In this document: positions 43,690 through 53,332 of the stretch, piece by piece
Position numbering within the stretch: position 1 is the stretch's first letter
Layout of the letters: the number at the start of each line of letters is the position of its first letter
Source: JAUILH01 sp964230215
GTDB lineage: Bacteria; Bacteroidota; Bacteroidia; Flavobacteriales_D; JAUILH01
Assembly (NCBI GenBank): GCA_964230215.1
Contig: CAXRGQ010000016.1
Coordinates: forward strand, 682,001 to 746,000
Reading direction: 5' to 3'
Length of the DNA stretch: 64,000 nucleotides
Program-made: the position numbers and the translations under genes
The notes under the pieces: model-generated
What the model saw: only the letters and a program-made list of their open reading frames with translations
Databases searched by the model: none
What the model was told of the DNA's origin: nothing

Positions 43690-46600
43690 ATGAAAGTACT
43701 AAAGTTAGCATTTACCCTACTCATTGTAATTACTACAAACTCTCTATTTGCTCAACTTAATGTTTTAATGTCAGATGGTGCGGTATCAACGTGTAACGGA
43801 ACCTTATTTGACACGGGAGGCCAAGGTGCCACTGGTTATTCGAATAACGAATACCATGTTCTGACGATTTGTCCTGATACACCAGGAGACGTAATCACCT
43901 TGGATTGGATTAATTTTGCTTTGGATAACACAAACACAGCAACTCCTCCTGGTAACAACATTGATAATATCACTATCTATGATGGTAATAGTACGGCCGC
44001 TACATCTTTAGGCACATATACAGGGAATCAGCTACAGGGCCTAATCGTCACTTGTACTTCATTGAATACTTCAGGTTGTCTTACCTTGGTATTCACTTCA
44101 AACGATATAGGCACTGGAACATTTGCTGCAACCATTACATGTTCTACTCCATGTCAAAGACCAACCGTGGTTATGAACGCTCCTACTGTGGCTAACAACC
44201 CTGTGAGAATATGTGATGGTGATCTTGTAAATTTTGATGGTTCTGGTTCATATCCCGCACCAGGTTTTAATATTGTAGATTACATCTGGAATTGGGGAGA
44301 TGGAACCACTGATACACTAACTACTGGCACAACAAGTCACACCTTCTCAAGTGGACCAGGAGAATATCAAGTAAACTTATTTGTGATTGACGATAACAAC
44401 TGTATTTCAACTAACCTTGAGACTATACTAGTTCAAGTAAGTACTACACCTTCATTCTCAGGAACTAGCAGTGATTCATTACTGTGTTTAGGTGAATCTG
44501 TTTGCTTAGACGGGACATTTTCTCCAACTACTTGGACCGCCCAACCAGTAAGTTCGTTAGGCGGTGCAACATATCTTCCCGATGATGTAGGTCAATGTTT
44601 TACAGCGACATTAGATTTTACCCAGTTTTTACCAGGCCAAACCTTGACTAATGTTAATGACCTTATGGAAATTTGTGTTAGTATGGAGCACTCCTACATG
44701 GGAGATTTAGTTGCAAGCATTTATTGTCCGAATGGCCAGAGTGTTATAATGCACCAACAAGGTGGTGGAGGTACAAACCTTGGAGACCCTAACCAGTTAG
44801 ACGACCCTAACCTTCCTGGGGTATGTGAAACTTATTGTTGGAGTCCCTATGCTACCAATGGAACATGGGTTGATAACTCACAATGGGGACCAAGCCCGAA
44901 TGTATATACTAACAGTTCAGGGTCTACATCTCTAACACCTGGAACATACGAAAGTTTAAACTCACTTGCTGGACTTGTGGGATGTCCATTAAATGGGACT
45001 TGGACTATCGAGTTCTGCGATTTATGGGGAGCAGATGACGGCTTTGTATGTGATTGGACAATTGGTTTCCACCCAAGTATTTATCCTGCGTTATCGTCTT
45101 TCACGCCATCAATTGGTTCACAATGTGACTCATCATTCTGGAGTGCAACAGGACCTGCGAATTCAATTATAACAAGTACATCCGGAGATTGTAATCAAGT
45201 ATGTATGACTCCAACTGCACCTGGTTCATACGATTACACATATAATATTGTAGATAATCATGGGTGCGCATACGACACTACAATTACAGTTACTGTAGAT
45301 CCAGGGCCGGATTTATTTGCTGGTAACGATACGACAATATGCACTGGTACAGCAACTCAGCTGAATGCTGTTGCTACTGGAGGTATTTTACCGGGGCCAT
45401 CATGTAATTACACGATTAATATGTACGACACCTTCGGTGATGGCTGGAATGGATTTTCAATTGATGTATTTGTAAATGGTGTGAACATTGGTAATTTCAC
45501 ATTTACTACTGGAAGCACATCATCAGCTACCTTCCCTATCTCTGATGGTGATTTATTGGAATTCTCTACAAATTCAGGAACATGGGATAGTGAGGTTTCT
45601 TACGAAATAGTTGATTGCGCTGGAAATGTGATTTTCTCAGATGGTGTTAACTTCACTGGAGGAAATCCTATCATTGGTAATAATGTATTTACAACAAATG
45701 CCGTTAATCCTGCACCACCAAACTATAACTATAATTGGACACCAGCAACAGGTTTAAGTGGAACCAATATTCCAGACCCTACTGTTACAATTTCATCTAA
45801 CCAACAATATATAGTTGAAGTGTGGGAAACTGGTCATCAGTTATGTGCTACCACGGATACTATTAATGTTATTATCGATCCATCTGTATACGCTGGAGAG
45901 GATTCTATCATTACACTATGTTTTAACGATCCAATAGAGGATTTGTTTTTGGATCTTGGAGGCACACCAGCGGCAGGTGGTCAATGGTTTGACCCTAACA
46001 ATGCTATGATCACAAACATGCTAGACCCTGCAACCGGAATTGATGGAATCTATTATTATGTTGTAACCGGTACAGGTACATGTCCTCCAGATACAGGATT
46101 TGTTGATGTAACTATTCTACAACAAGGTGACCCTGCATGTGGCTGCCCATTGAATGGTTCAACCACAGTTACAGACGTGAATTGTTTTAATGCATGTGAT
46201 GGTGAAGTGGTTATTGTTGATCCCAATGCAGTTGAATATTCTTTTGATGGCATTAACTGGGGCCCAATTAATACAATGAATGGATTATGTGCTGGAAATT
46301 ATGAGGTGTATTCTTCAGACCCAGGATATGGACCAACTTGTATTGATACACTAACATTCACGGTAATAGAGCCTACTCCATTAGAGTTAGATGTGACATC
46401 CACTCATGTTAGTTGCTTTAATGCGTGTGATGGAACAATTACTACGGTTGTAAATGGCTCGGTTGCCCCGTACACATACGCTTGGACACCTGCTCTTGGC
46501 GGAGTAGCCAATCCGACTGGAGTTTGTGCTGGCATTTATAATCTAACCGTTACTGACGATCATGGGTGTACAATTGATACCTTTGGTATAGAAATTCTTC

Positions 46601-47382
46601 AACCACCATTACTAGAAATCGACCAAGTAATTGCAACGAACGAAACATGTTTTGGTGATTGCGATGGAAACATAACCGTATTGTCGGCAAATGCTGTATC
46701 GTACAGTATTGATGGAGGTTCAAATTTCCAATCAAATCCGGACTTTGGTAATCTTTGTACTGGTTCGTATACAATTACTGTTCAAGATTCAGCTGGATGT
46801 ACAACAACTGGCTCAACCTTGATAGATGGACCTCCACCAGTGAGTTCTCTATTTAGTGTGTCTCCACAACCAACTACGACAAGTAATACTCAGTTGTACA
46901 TGACGAATATGTCATCAAACGCGATTAACTATTATTGGTATTTTGGAGATATGGGGTATCTAGGAACTTCACAAGAATTCGAACCATCTTTCAATTTCCC
47001 AGAAGTATCAGGAAGCTATACCATTTGTTTGGTTGCTGAGAACGAATTTGGATGTACAGACAGTACTTGTCAGGACATAATTATCAATGACGAGCTAATT
47101 GTATACGTTCCAAATGCATTCACTCCAACAGGCGATGGACTTAACGATGAGTTTGGTCCAGTGGTTAGAGGACATTTACCGGATGACTATGAGTTCATGA
47201 TATTCGATAGATGGGGACAGCAAATTTTCTACTCCAACACACCTGGAGAGACATGGAACGGTTCTATTAATGGCATTCAAGACAATTCAAAACTTGACGT
47301 GTATGTATGGCGTCTGCGCGTAAGAGCGGCACACGACAATGTTATACATGAATACAGAGGACATGTTACTCTACTTAAATAG
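43690..47382 (+). CDS. Large multidomain T9SS type B (gliding motility-associated) surface protein
   Basis: 1230 aa with a signal peptide (1-21, NSLFAQ). Domains in order: CUB-like (about 25-155), PKD (about 165-255; WNWGDGTTDTL), a proprotein-convertase P-like domain (about 270-460; CVSMEHSYMGDLVASIYCP and GTWTIEFCDLWGADDG), further Ig-like units, at least three SprB-type repeats with paired cysteines (NCFNACDGEVVI, SCFNACDGTITT, TCFGDCDGNITV; about 820-1060), a PKD (near 1090-1150) and a type B sorting domain (VPNAFTPTGDGLNDEFG, IFDRWGQQIFYSN). Likely an adhesin on the cell surface, exported with help of the adjacent PorP/SprF protein. A strong terminator follows. Confidence 0.92.
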   Translation: MKVLKLAFTLLIVITTNSLFAQLNVLMSDGAVSTCNGTLFDTGGQGATGYSNNEYHVLTICPDTPGDVITLDWINFALDNTNTATPPGNNIDNITIYDGNSTAATSLGTYTGNQLQGLIVTCTSLNTSGCLTLVFTSNDIGTGTFAATITCSTPCQRPTVVMNAPTVANNPVRICDGDLVNFDGSGSYPAPGFNIVDYIWNWGDGTTDTLTTGTTSHTFSSGPGEYQVNLFVIDDNNCISTNLETILVQVSTTPSFSGTSSDSLLCLGESVCLDGTFSPTTWTAQPVSSLGGATYLPDDVGQCFTATLDFTQFLPGQTLTNVNDLMEICVSMEHSYMGDLVASIYCPNGQSVIMHQQGGGGTNLGDPNQLDDPNLPGVCETYCWSPYATNGTWVDNSQWGPSPNVYTNSSGSTSLTPGTYESLNSLAGLVGCPLNGTWTIEFCDLWGADDGFVCDWTIGFHPSIYPALSSFTPSIGSQCDSSFWSATGPANSIITSTSGDCNQVCMTPTAPGSYDYTYNIVDNHGCAYDTTITVTVDPGPDLFAGNDTTICTGTATQLNAVATGGILPGPSCNYTINMYDTFGDGWNGFSIDVFVNGVNIGNFTFTTGSTSSATFPISDGDLLEFSTNSGTWDSEVSYEIVDCAGNVIFSDGVNFTGGNPIIGNNVFTTNAVNPAPPNYNYNWTPATGLSGTNIPDPTVTISSNQQYIVEVWETGHQLCATTDTINVIIDPSVYAGEDSIITLCFNDPIEDLFLDLGGTPAAGGQWFDPNNAMITNMLDPATGIDGIYYYVVTGTGTCPPDTGFVDVTILQQGDPACGCPLNGSTTVTDVNCFNACDGEVVIVDPNAVEYSFDGINWGPINTMNGLCAGNYEVYSSDPGYGPTCIDTLTFTVIEPTPLELDVTSTHVSCFNACDGTITTVVNGSVAPYTYAWTPALGGVANPTGVCAGIYNLTVTDDHGCTIDTFGIEILQPPLLEIDQVIATNETCFGDCDGNITVLSANAVSYSIDGGSNFQSNPDFGNLCTGSYTITVQDSAGCTTTGSTLIDGPPPVSSLFSVSPQPTTTSNTQLYMTNMSSNAINYYWYFGDMGYLGTSQEFEPSFNFPEVSGSYTICLVAENEFGCTDSTCQDIIINDELIVYVPNAFTPTGDGLNDEFGPVVRGHLPDDYEFMIFDRWGQQIFYSNTPGETWNGSINGIQDNSKLDVYVWRLRVRAAHDNVIHEYRGHVTLLK

Positions 47383-47405
47383 TTAACTAAGATTTAAAGC
47401 CATAG

Positions 47406-47437
47406 AAAAAGCCCAATCAAATTTTGATTGGGCTTTT
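47406..47437. terminator. Bidirectional terminator between the cargo gene and gyrB
   Basis: Stem GCCCAATCAA / TTGATTGGGC flanked by AAAAA on the left and TTTTT on the right, so it has a T tail in both directions. It separates the convergent cargo and gyrB genes. Confidence 0.92.
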
Positions 47438-47459
47438 TGTTAGCACGTCTAATTATTAA

Positions 47460-49406
47460 CTAGACATCAATATTAGCGTATTTCGCATTCTTCTCAATAA
47501 ACTCTCTTCGCGGTGGTACTTCATCCCCCATTAGCATAGAGAATGTTCTGTCACATTCCGCAGCGTTATCGATAGTTACTTGTCTTAATGTTCTATTCTC
47601 TGGATTCATGGTTGTTTCCCACAGCTGCTCTGCGTTCATCTCACCAAGACCTTTGTAACGCTGAACACCCACAGACGACTCAGTACCTGATCCTTTTAAC
47701 TTGTTAATTAATTGATCTCTCTGGTCATCATTCCAAGCATACTCCTGAGACTTACCTTTCTTAACAAGATATAATGGCGGTGTAGCAATGTAGATATAGC
47801 CTTGCTCGACCAATTCCTTCATATGTCTGAAGAAGAATGTCAAGATTAGCGTCTCAATATGACTACCATCAACATCCGCATCACACATGATAACAATCTT
47901 ATGATATCTTAACTTCTCAGTGTTCAGAGCTTTCGAATCTTCTTCAGTTCCCACTCTTACCCCCAATGCAGTATAAATATTCTTGATTTCTTCGTTTTCG
48001 AAAATCTTATGATGCATGGCCTTCTCTACGTTAAGAATTTTACCTCTTAATGGTAGAATCGCCTGGAACATTCTATCTCGACCTTGCTTGGCAGTACCAC
48101 CTGCCGAATCACCCTCGACAAGGAATAACTCACATGCTGCTGGATCTTTTTCAGAACAATCTGCCAATTTACCTGGAAGTCCAGAGCCAGTCATAACGTT
48201 CTTACGCTGAACCATCTCTCTCGCCTTTCTAGCAGCATGACGCGCCTGAGCAGCAAGGATAACTTTGTCCACTATTTGTTTAGCATCATTAGGATGTTCT
48301 TCAAGATAGTCAGCCAACATTTCACTTACAGCCTGAGAAACAGGTGCAGTAACCTCTCTGTTACCAAGTTTCGTTTTCGTTTGGCCTTCGAATTGTGGTT
48401 CGGCCACCTTAACTGAGATCACAGCAGTTAAGCCTTCTCTAAAGTCGTCTCCGTTGATATCAAACTTAAGCTTTTCAAGCATGCCTGAATCTTCGGCATA
48501 TTTCTTTAAGGTATTTGTTAATCCTCTTCTGAAGCCACTAAGGTGAGTACCTCCTTCATGTGTATTAATGTTGTTTACATAAGCATAAATGTTTTCAGAA
48601 AATGATGTATTATACACCATTGCTACCTCAACAGGAATACCGCTTTTCTCACCTTCAATAAAGATTACGTCATCGATCAAACGCTCTCTTGATTCGTCCA
48701 AGAATGTAACGAATTCCTTTAAACCTTCTTCAGAATGAAAGTAGTCGCTGATAAAATTACCTTCTTCATCTTTACGTCTTTCATCAATCAAATGAACTTT
48801 GATTCCTTTATTTAGGAAAGACAACTCTCTCATCCTGTTGGCAAGAGTCTCGTAATTATACTCAAGCGTATCAAATATCTTTGGGTCAGGTGTAAAAACT
48901 ACTGTAGTTCCGTTTCTATCAGAATCTCCAACGGCCTTAACATCCGCAATCGCCTTTCCTCTTTCGTATTCTTGCTCGTAAATTTTACCTTGTCTTTCAA
49001 CAGTAGCTTTAAGATGACTAGAAAGTGCGTTTACACAAGAAACACCTACACCGTGCAGTCCTCCAGAAACCTTGTATGAATCTTTATCAAACTTTCCTCC
49101 AGCACCAATCTTTGTCATTACAACTTCCAATGCAGAAACACCTTCTTTCTTGTGTATGTCCACTGGAATTCCACGACCATTATCGGCAACAGAAATTGAA
49201 TTTCCTTCTAATATTTTCACTGTAATCTCATCGCAATATCCTGCTAGAGCTTCATCAATGGAGTTATCAACTACCTCATATACCAGGTGATGCAATCCTC
49301 GAACGCCCACGTCACCAATGTACATGGAAGGACGCATCCTAACGTGCTCAATTCCCTCGAGCGCCTGGATACTATCGGCACCATAATTATGTTCTTTCTC
49401 ACTCAT
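47460..49406 (-). CDS. gyrB: DNA gyrase subunit B
   Basis: 648 aa, ATPase subunit of gyrase. GHKL motifs: YEVVDNSIDEALAGY, VADNGRGIPVDIHK, GGLHGVGVSCVNALS. TOPRIM motifs: LFLVEGDSAGGTAKQGRDR and MCDADVDGSHIETLIL. It lacks the long C-terminal insert of E. coli GyrB, as usual in this phylum. Start MSEKEHNYGADSIQALEG is typical of GyrB; ParE is the only real alternative and less likely. A TATCTTTG box at 49431-49438 lies 25 nt upstream. Confidence 0.95.
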   Translation of the reverse strand: MSEKEHNYGADSIQALEGIEHVRMRPSMYIGDVGVRGLHHLVYEVVDNSIDEALAGYCDEITVKILEGNSISVADNGRGIPVDIHKKEGVSALEVVMTKIGAGGKFDKDSYKVSGGLHGVGVSCVNALSSHLKATVERQGKIYEQEYERGKAIADVKAVGDSDRNGTTVVFTPDPKIFDTLEYNYETLANRMRELSFLNKGIKVHLIDERRKDEEGNFISDYFHSEEGLKEFVTFLDESRERLIDDVIFIEGEKSGIPVEVAMVYNTSFSENIYAYVNNINTHEGGTHLSGFRRGLTNTLKKYAEDSGMLEKLKFDINGDDFREGLTAVISVKVAEPQFEGQTKTKLGNREVTAPVSQAVSEMLADYLEEHPNDAKQIVDKVILAAQARHAARKAREMVQRKNVMTGSGLPGKLADCSEKDPAACELFLVEGDSAGGTAKQGRDRMFQAILPLRGKILNVEKAMHHKIFENEEIKNIYTALGVRVGTEEDSKALNTEKLRYHKIVIMCDADVDGSHIETLILTFFFRHMKELVEQGYIYIATPPLYLVKKGKSQEYAWNDDQRDQLINKLKGSGTESSVGVQRYKGLGEMNAEQLWETTMNPENRTLRQVTIDNAAECDRTFSMLMGDEVPPRREFIEKNAKYANIDV

Positions 49407-49430
49407 TATCTCTCATTTTTATAGGTCCTT

Positions 49431-49438
49431 CAAAGATA
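49431..49438 (-). promoter_or_regulatory. -7 promoter element of gyrB
   Basis: TATCTTTG on the minus strand fits TAnnTTTG exactly and lies 25 nt upstream of the ATG. No clear TTTG stands at the expected distance. Confidence 0.5.
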
Positions 49439-49556
49439 CCATTTTCAATTCGCTGAAAGCCTTGTCATGGCTGAGATAAAAGCGGTTTTATCAACAAGTA
49501 ATTAACAGTTTTGCACTATTTATGAGAAAAGAGAATTTACAGCTTCAAATCTGCAG

Positions 49557-50234
49557 CTATTTAGAGCCAAATTCGATGATTTTTCCTCCTGCTGTGGTTT
49601 TTGATTTTAAAGTCTCTGGTGCACCTTTATAGGTTATCGTACCTCCAGCAATCACTTTTGCATCTAAAAAGGTCTTAGGATGGACAAAAATTTCACCGCC
49701 AGCCTTGATACGCGCTACAACATTATTAGACGAAATTCCAAAACCGGCTATCACTCCACCCGTATTTACAGTAGCTTCTAAGTACTCAGTTTTGCCAGAT
49801 AGCGTAATTCTTCCACCTTGAGAAATCGTGGCCTCTATCTTATTCACTATGCACTTGATACGAAGATGTCCTCCAGCTTGCGCTTCTAATTCGATCTTGT
49901 CTACCTCATAATTTTCCAAAAAGTCAATTTCGGCATGACCAAAGGCTCTAATACTATAAATGTCTTTTACATATATGGTTACTTCAGGGACAGCGTCTTT
50001 ATATTTGCCGTCGATAGTGCCCACTTGTAACTCTCCCTTCTTAACCTCTACTTTGAACTTATCAAGTTCTATGTCGCTATTTACAACCACCTTATGCTTA
50101 TCGCCCTTCTTAATTTTGACTTTAACATGCCCGCTGGCCTTAATCTTTGTGAATAGATCTACATCAAATGTCTTTTCTATTGAAAGTCCAATAAATGATG
50201 CACTAATAAATAGACTTAATAATAAAGCTCTCAT
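49557..50234 (-). CDS. Head-GIN domain (DUF2807) exported protein
   Basis: 225 aa with a signal peptide (1-18). The remainder is a parallel beta-helix built from short glycine-spaced repeats (TKIKASGHVKVKIKKGDKHK, LEAQAGGHLRIK, ISQGGRITLSG, VNTGGVIAGFG, IKAGGEIFVHP, VIAGGTITYKG, TTAGGKIIEFG), the pattern of head-GIN domains. Likely envelope-located; function unknown. Its ATG overlaps the HMG-CoA lyase stop by four bases (ATGA). Confidence 0.87.
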   Translation of the reverse strand: MRALLLSLFISASFIGLSIEKTFDVDLFTKIKASGHVKVKIKKGDKHKVVVNSDIELDKFKVEVKKGELQVGTIDGKYKDAVPEVTIYVKDIYSIRAFGHAEIDFLENYEVDKIELEAQAGGHLRIKCIVNKIEATISQGGRITLSGKTEYLEATVNTGGVIAGFGISSNNVVARIKAGGEIFVHPKTFLDAKVIAGGTITYKGAPETLKSKTTAGGKIIEFGSK

Positions 50235-51091
50235 TGCGGAAATACAGTTTGTGCTTCTGCTAACGACTTTGCAAAACCCGTCATATCAACAGAATGATTA
50301 ATATTGTTTTTATTGAAATAATCAAGCATGACCTCTGTTGCCATGTTCCCAGTTAAATCATCCTTGGCCATGGGACAACCTCCTAAGCCTTTAATTGCAC
50401 CATCAAATCTTCTGCAGCCTGAAGTATATGCTGCTTCTACTTTATCATAAATGGTGTCTGGTGTAGAATGAAGGTGAGCGCCTATTTCAACATTAGTAAA
50501 CTCTGGAACCAATTCTCCAAACATTTGTGAAATTGATTCATTAGTAGCACAGCCAATAGTGTCTGACAGTTGAATTATTTTCACATCTAACTCTCGATAC
50601 AATCTTTCTGTCCATTTAGCTGCAATGTCACTACTCCAATCATCTCCATAAGGATTGCCGAATGCCATTGAGATGTACACTACCAACTCCTTCTGATTAC
50701 TCACACATATCTTCTGAATTTCCTCAACTCTCCCCAAAGATTCATCAATACTAGCATTTGTATTTCTTTGTTGAAAGGTTTCAGAAATCGAAAATGGATA
50801 TCCTAAATATCGAATCTCTTCAAATTTTGATGCATCTTCTGCTCCTCTCTGATTTGCCACTATTGCTAACAAATGTGTAGACGTGTTACTCAACTCAAGT
50901 TTAGATAACACCTGCGCCGTATCTTTCATCTGCGGAATAGCTTTTGGCGATACAAAACTTCCAAAATCTATCGTATCAAAGCCAAGCCCTAACAATCCGT
51001 TGATATATTTAGCTTTTACCTCTGTACCAATAAACTCGTGCAAACCCTGCATAGCGTCACGCGGACATTCTATTAGCTTTAACTTATCCAT
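50231..51091 (-). CDS. Hydroxymethylglutaryl-CoA lyase
   Basis: 286 aa TIM barrel, splits HMG-CoA to acetyl-CoA and acetoacetate in leucine degradation. Catalytic features: ECPRDAMQGL (Arg) near the start, metal-binding His in EIGAHLHSTPD, and the signature Cys in AIKGLGGCPMAKDDLTGN. Fits with the acyl-CoA dehydrogenase elsewhere in the window, though they are not linked. Co-transcribed with the downstream head-GIN gene. Confidence 0.93.
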   Translation of the reverse strand: MDKLKLIECPRDAMQGLHEFIGTEVKAKYINGLLGLGFDTIDFGSFVSPKAIPQMKDTAQVLSKLELSNTSTHLLAIVANQRGAEDASKFEEIRYLGYPFSISETFQQRNTNASIDESLGRVEEIQKICVSNQKELVVYISMAFGNPYGDDWSSDIAAKWTERLYRELDVKIIQLSDTIGCATNESISQMFGELVPEFTNVEIGAHLHSTPDTIYDKVEAAYTSGCRRFDGAIKGLGGCPMAKDDLTGNMATEVMLDYFNKNNINHSVDMTGFAKSLAEAQTVFPQ

Positions 51092-51112
51092 ACACTAAAG
51101 ATAGTTGGTCTG

Positions 51113-52144
51113 CTACTTTTTAAGAAGCGCTCTATTGATTTTTTTTATCAACGAAGGACCTTCATAAATAAAGCCCGTATATACCTGAACTAAATCTGCT
51201 CCTGCCTCTATTTTTTCAAGTGCATCTTCAGCTGAATGAATTCCCCCTACTCCAATAATTGGAAAGGCCTTGTTTGACTTAGTCGAGAGGTAGCGAATAA
51301 TTTCTGTTGACCTATTTTTCAAAGGTTGGCCGCTTAACCCGCCGTTACCAATTTCTTCCAATCGAGACTGGGAAGTATTAAGATTTGATCGGTCGGTAGC
51401 AGTATTGCTCGCAATCACCCCCGCGATCTTTGTTTTTTCGACTATTTCTATTACCTCATCTAATTGTTCTTCCGAACGATCTGGACCAATTTTAAGTACT
51501 AAGGGAATGACTCTCCCTTTACTCTCAATGAGTTGTTTTAATTCGGTTAACAAATCGATCAAGTAGTTCTTATCGTTAAGCTTCTGGGTGTTACCAACAT
51601 TTGGGCAACTCACATTTAGAACAAAATAGTCAACATACGGATGAAGCGCATTGATATTATATATGTAATCTGCTTTGGCGTCATCGTTACTTGTTGCGGT
51701 ATTCTTACCAATGTTTCCCCCAATTATAATATTGTGGGGTCTGCTTTTTAATCTGGTGGCAATTAGCTCGGCTCCATCATTATTGAAGCCCATTCGGTTA
51801 ATAAGTGCCTTGTCTTCTTTTAATCTGAACAATCGTTTTTTAGGGTTTCCCACTTGCGGTTTAGGTGTAACCGTTCCAATTTCAATAAATCCAAAACCGA
51901 ATTTGGGCAACTGGTGCAATAACAAGGCATTCTTATCAAAGCCAGCAGCTAAACCAACTGGATTCTTAAACTTCAGACCAAACACCTCTTTCTCCAAACG
52001 CTGATCTTTCACAGTATATGCACTCGCTACTAATTCTTTAATGCCAGGAATTGATAGCGTGATTTTTAGAAAAGAGAAAGTGAAATGATGAACCTTTTCA
52101 GGGTCGAATAAAAACAGCAGAGGTCTTATAAAAAGCTTATACAT
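51113..52144 (-). CDS. pyrD: Dihydroorotate dehydrogenase (quinone type, class 2)
   Basis: 343 aa, membrane-associated flavoenzyme of pyrimidine synthesis. The N-terminal amphipathic region (MYKLFIRPLLFLFDPEKVHHFTF) and FKNPVGLAAGFDKNA are class 2 traits. The active-site loop reads LNVSCPNVGNTQ, with Cys where E. coli class 2 has the catalytic Ser; Cys is the class 1 residue. FMN-binding GVGGIHSAEDALEKIEAGA and VQVYTGFIYEGPSL are complete. It ends 21 nt before the HMG-CoA lyase start, on the same strand. Confidence 0.94.
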   Translation of the reverse strand: MYKLFIRPLLFLFDPEKVHHFTFSFLKITLSIPGIKELVASAYTVKDQRLEKEVFGLKFKNPVGLAAGFDKNALLLHQLPKFGFGFIEIGTVTPKPQVGNPKKRLFRLKEDKALINRMGFNNDGAELIATRLKSRPHNIIIGGNIGKNTATSNDDAKADYIYNINALHPYVDYFVLNVSCPNVGNTQKLNDKNYLIDLLTELKQLIESKGRVIPLVLKIGPDRSEEQLDEVIEIVEKTKIAGVIASNTATDRSNLNTSQSRLEEIGNGGLSGQPLKNRSTEIIRYLSTKSNKAFPIIGVGGIHSAEDALEKIEAGADLVQVYTGFIYEGPSLIKKINRALLKK

Positions 52145-52193
52145 AAATCGAGGGCAAATTTAGCCAATTAATTGCATAGAAACTATAAGGCAT

Positions 52194-52228
52194 AAAAAAT
52201 CCTGACACCATTGACTGGTATCAGGATT
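52194..52228 (-). terminator. Rho-independent terminator of mdh
   Basis: Minus strand: AATCCTGATACC, 7-nt loop, GGTGTCAGGATT (12 bp with one mismatch) running into TTTTTT. It lies 17 nt after the mdh stop. Confidence 0.88.
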
Positions 52229-52244
52229 TCATCAATTTATTATC

Positions 52245-53180
52245 TTATGCTAAAACACCTTCTAGCAAGCCGTTGGTTTTCTTAACACCATCTGCACTTT
52301 CTTGAAGTTTAGCTTTTTCAGTTTCACTCAATTCAATTTCCAAGATCTTTTCGATACCGTTTCTTCCAAGAACACATGGTACACCAATAGAAAGGTCATT
52401 CAAACCAAACTCTCCCTCTAGAAGTGCAGAGCATGGGTAAACTTTCTTAAGATCACATGCAATCGCTTGAACTAGGCCAGAAACTGCTGCCCCCGGCGCA
52501 TACCATGCAGATGTACCAAGTAGCTTAGTCAATGTAGCACCACCTACTTTAGTATCAGCTACCACTTGATCCATTCGTTCTCTTGAAATAAACTCAGATA
52601 CTGGAACGCTATTTCTAGCTGCCTTATCAATTAATGGAACCATACCAACATCACTATGTCCTCCGATTACCATACCATCAACATCAGAAATTGGGCTTCC
52701 TAATGCTTCAGCCAATCTATACTTGAATCTTGCACTATCAAGAGCACCACCCATTCCAATGATTCTATTCTTAGGCAGACCAGTTACTTTGTGTGCCAAA
52801 TATGTCATTGTATCCATTGGGTTACTAACCACAATGATTATAACATTTGGCGAATTCTTAATTAAATTGCTGCAAACATCTTTAACGATACCAGCGTTGA
52901 TACCAATAAGTTCCTCACGTGTCATACCTGGTTTTCTAGGAATACCAGATGTAATTACTGCGATATCGCTATCAGCAGTAGCAGAATAATCACTTGTAAC
53001 CCCTGTAATTTTAGTATCAAATCCATTAAGAGATGCGCATTGCATTAAATCCATTGCCTTACCTTCAGCAAATCCTTCTTTGATATCTAGTAATACTACT
53101 TCTGACGCAAAATCTTTTATTGCGATATATTCAGCACAACTTGCACCTACTGCACCTGCACCAACTACTGTTACTTTCAT
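52245..53180 (-). CDS. mdh: Malate dehydrogenase
   Basis: 311 aa, NAD-dependent, LDH-like MDH type. Rossmann motif VTVVGAGAVGASCAEYIA, substrate-binding Arg pair in GIPRKPGMTREEL, NPMDTMTYLAHKVTG, and the catalytic His in GMVIGGHSDVGMVPL. Citric-acid-cycle enzyme. It has a terminator after it and a TATTTTCG box upstream (53218-53225), so it is probably monocistronic. Confidence 0.97.
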   Translation of the reverse strand: MKVTVVGAGAVGASCAEYIAIKDFASEVVLLDIKEGFAEGKAMDLMQCASLNGFDTKITGVTSDYSATADSDIAVITSGIPRKPGMTREELIGINAGIVKDVCSNLIKNSPNVIIIVVSNPMDTMTYLAHKVTGLPKNRIIGMGGALDSARFKYRLAEALGSPISDVDGMVIGGHSDVGMVPLIDKAARNSVPVSEFISRERMDQVVADTKVGGATLTKLLGTSAWYAPGAAVSGLVQAIACDLKKVYPCSALLEGEFGLNDLSIGVPCVLGRNGIEKILEIELSETEKAKLQESADGVKKTNGLLEGVLA

Positions 53181-53217
53181 GATTATTTATCTTTTAATTA
53201 AGTTTGACTAAGTCCCA

Positions 53218-53225
53218 CGAAAATA
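53218..53225 (-). promoter_or_regulatory. Candidate -7 element of mdh
   Basis: TATTTTCG on the minus strand, 38 nt before the ATG; the same octamer as the PorE-like gene's box. No good -33 element was found. Confidence 0.4.
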
Positions 53226-53332
53226 AACAAAAAGAAGCGCTAAATTGGTGCATTTCGAACTTTTTTTTGAAATTAAGCGCGAATTAGTGGCAACCATAAA
53301 ATCATTGTCACGTCATATAGGAGAAGAAAAGG

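Noticed and set aside
49460..49500. Weak hairpin AGCC/GGCT downstream of the head-GIN gene
   Set aside because: Four-base stem without a proper T-run; too weak to call a terminator.
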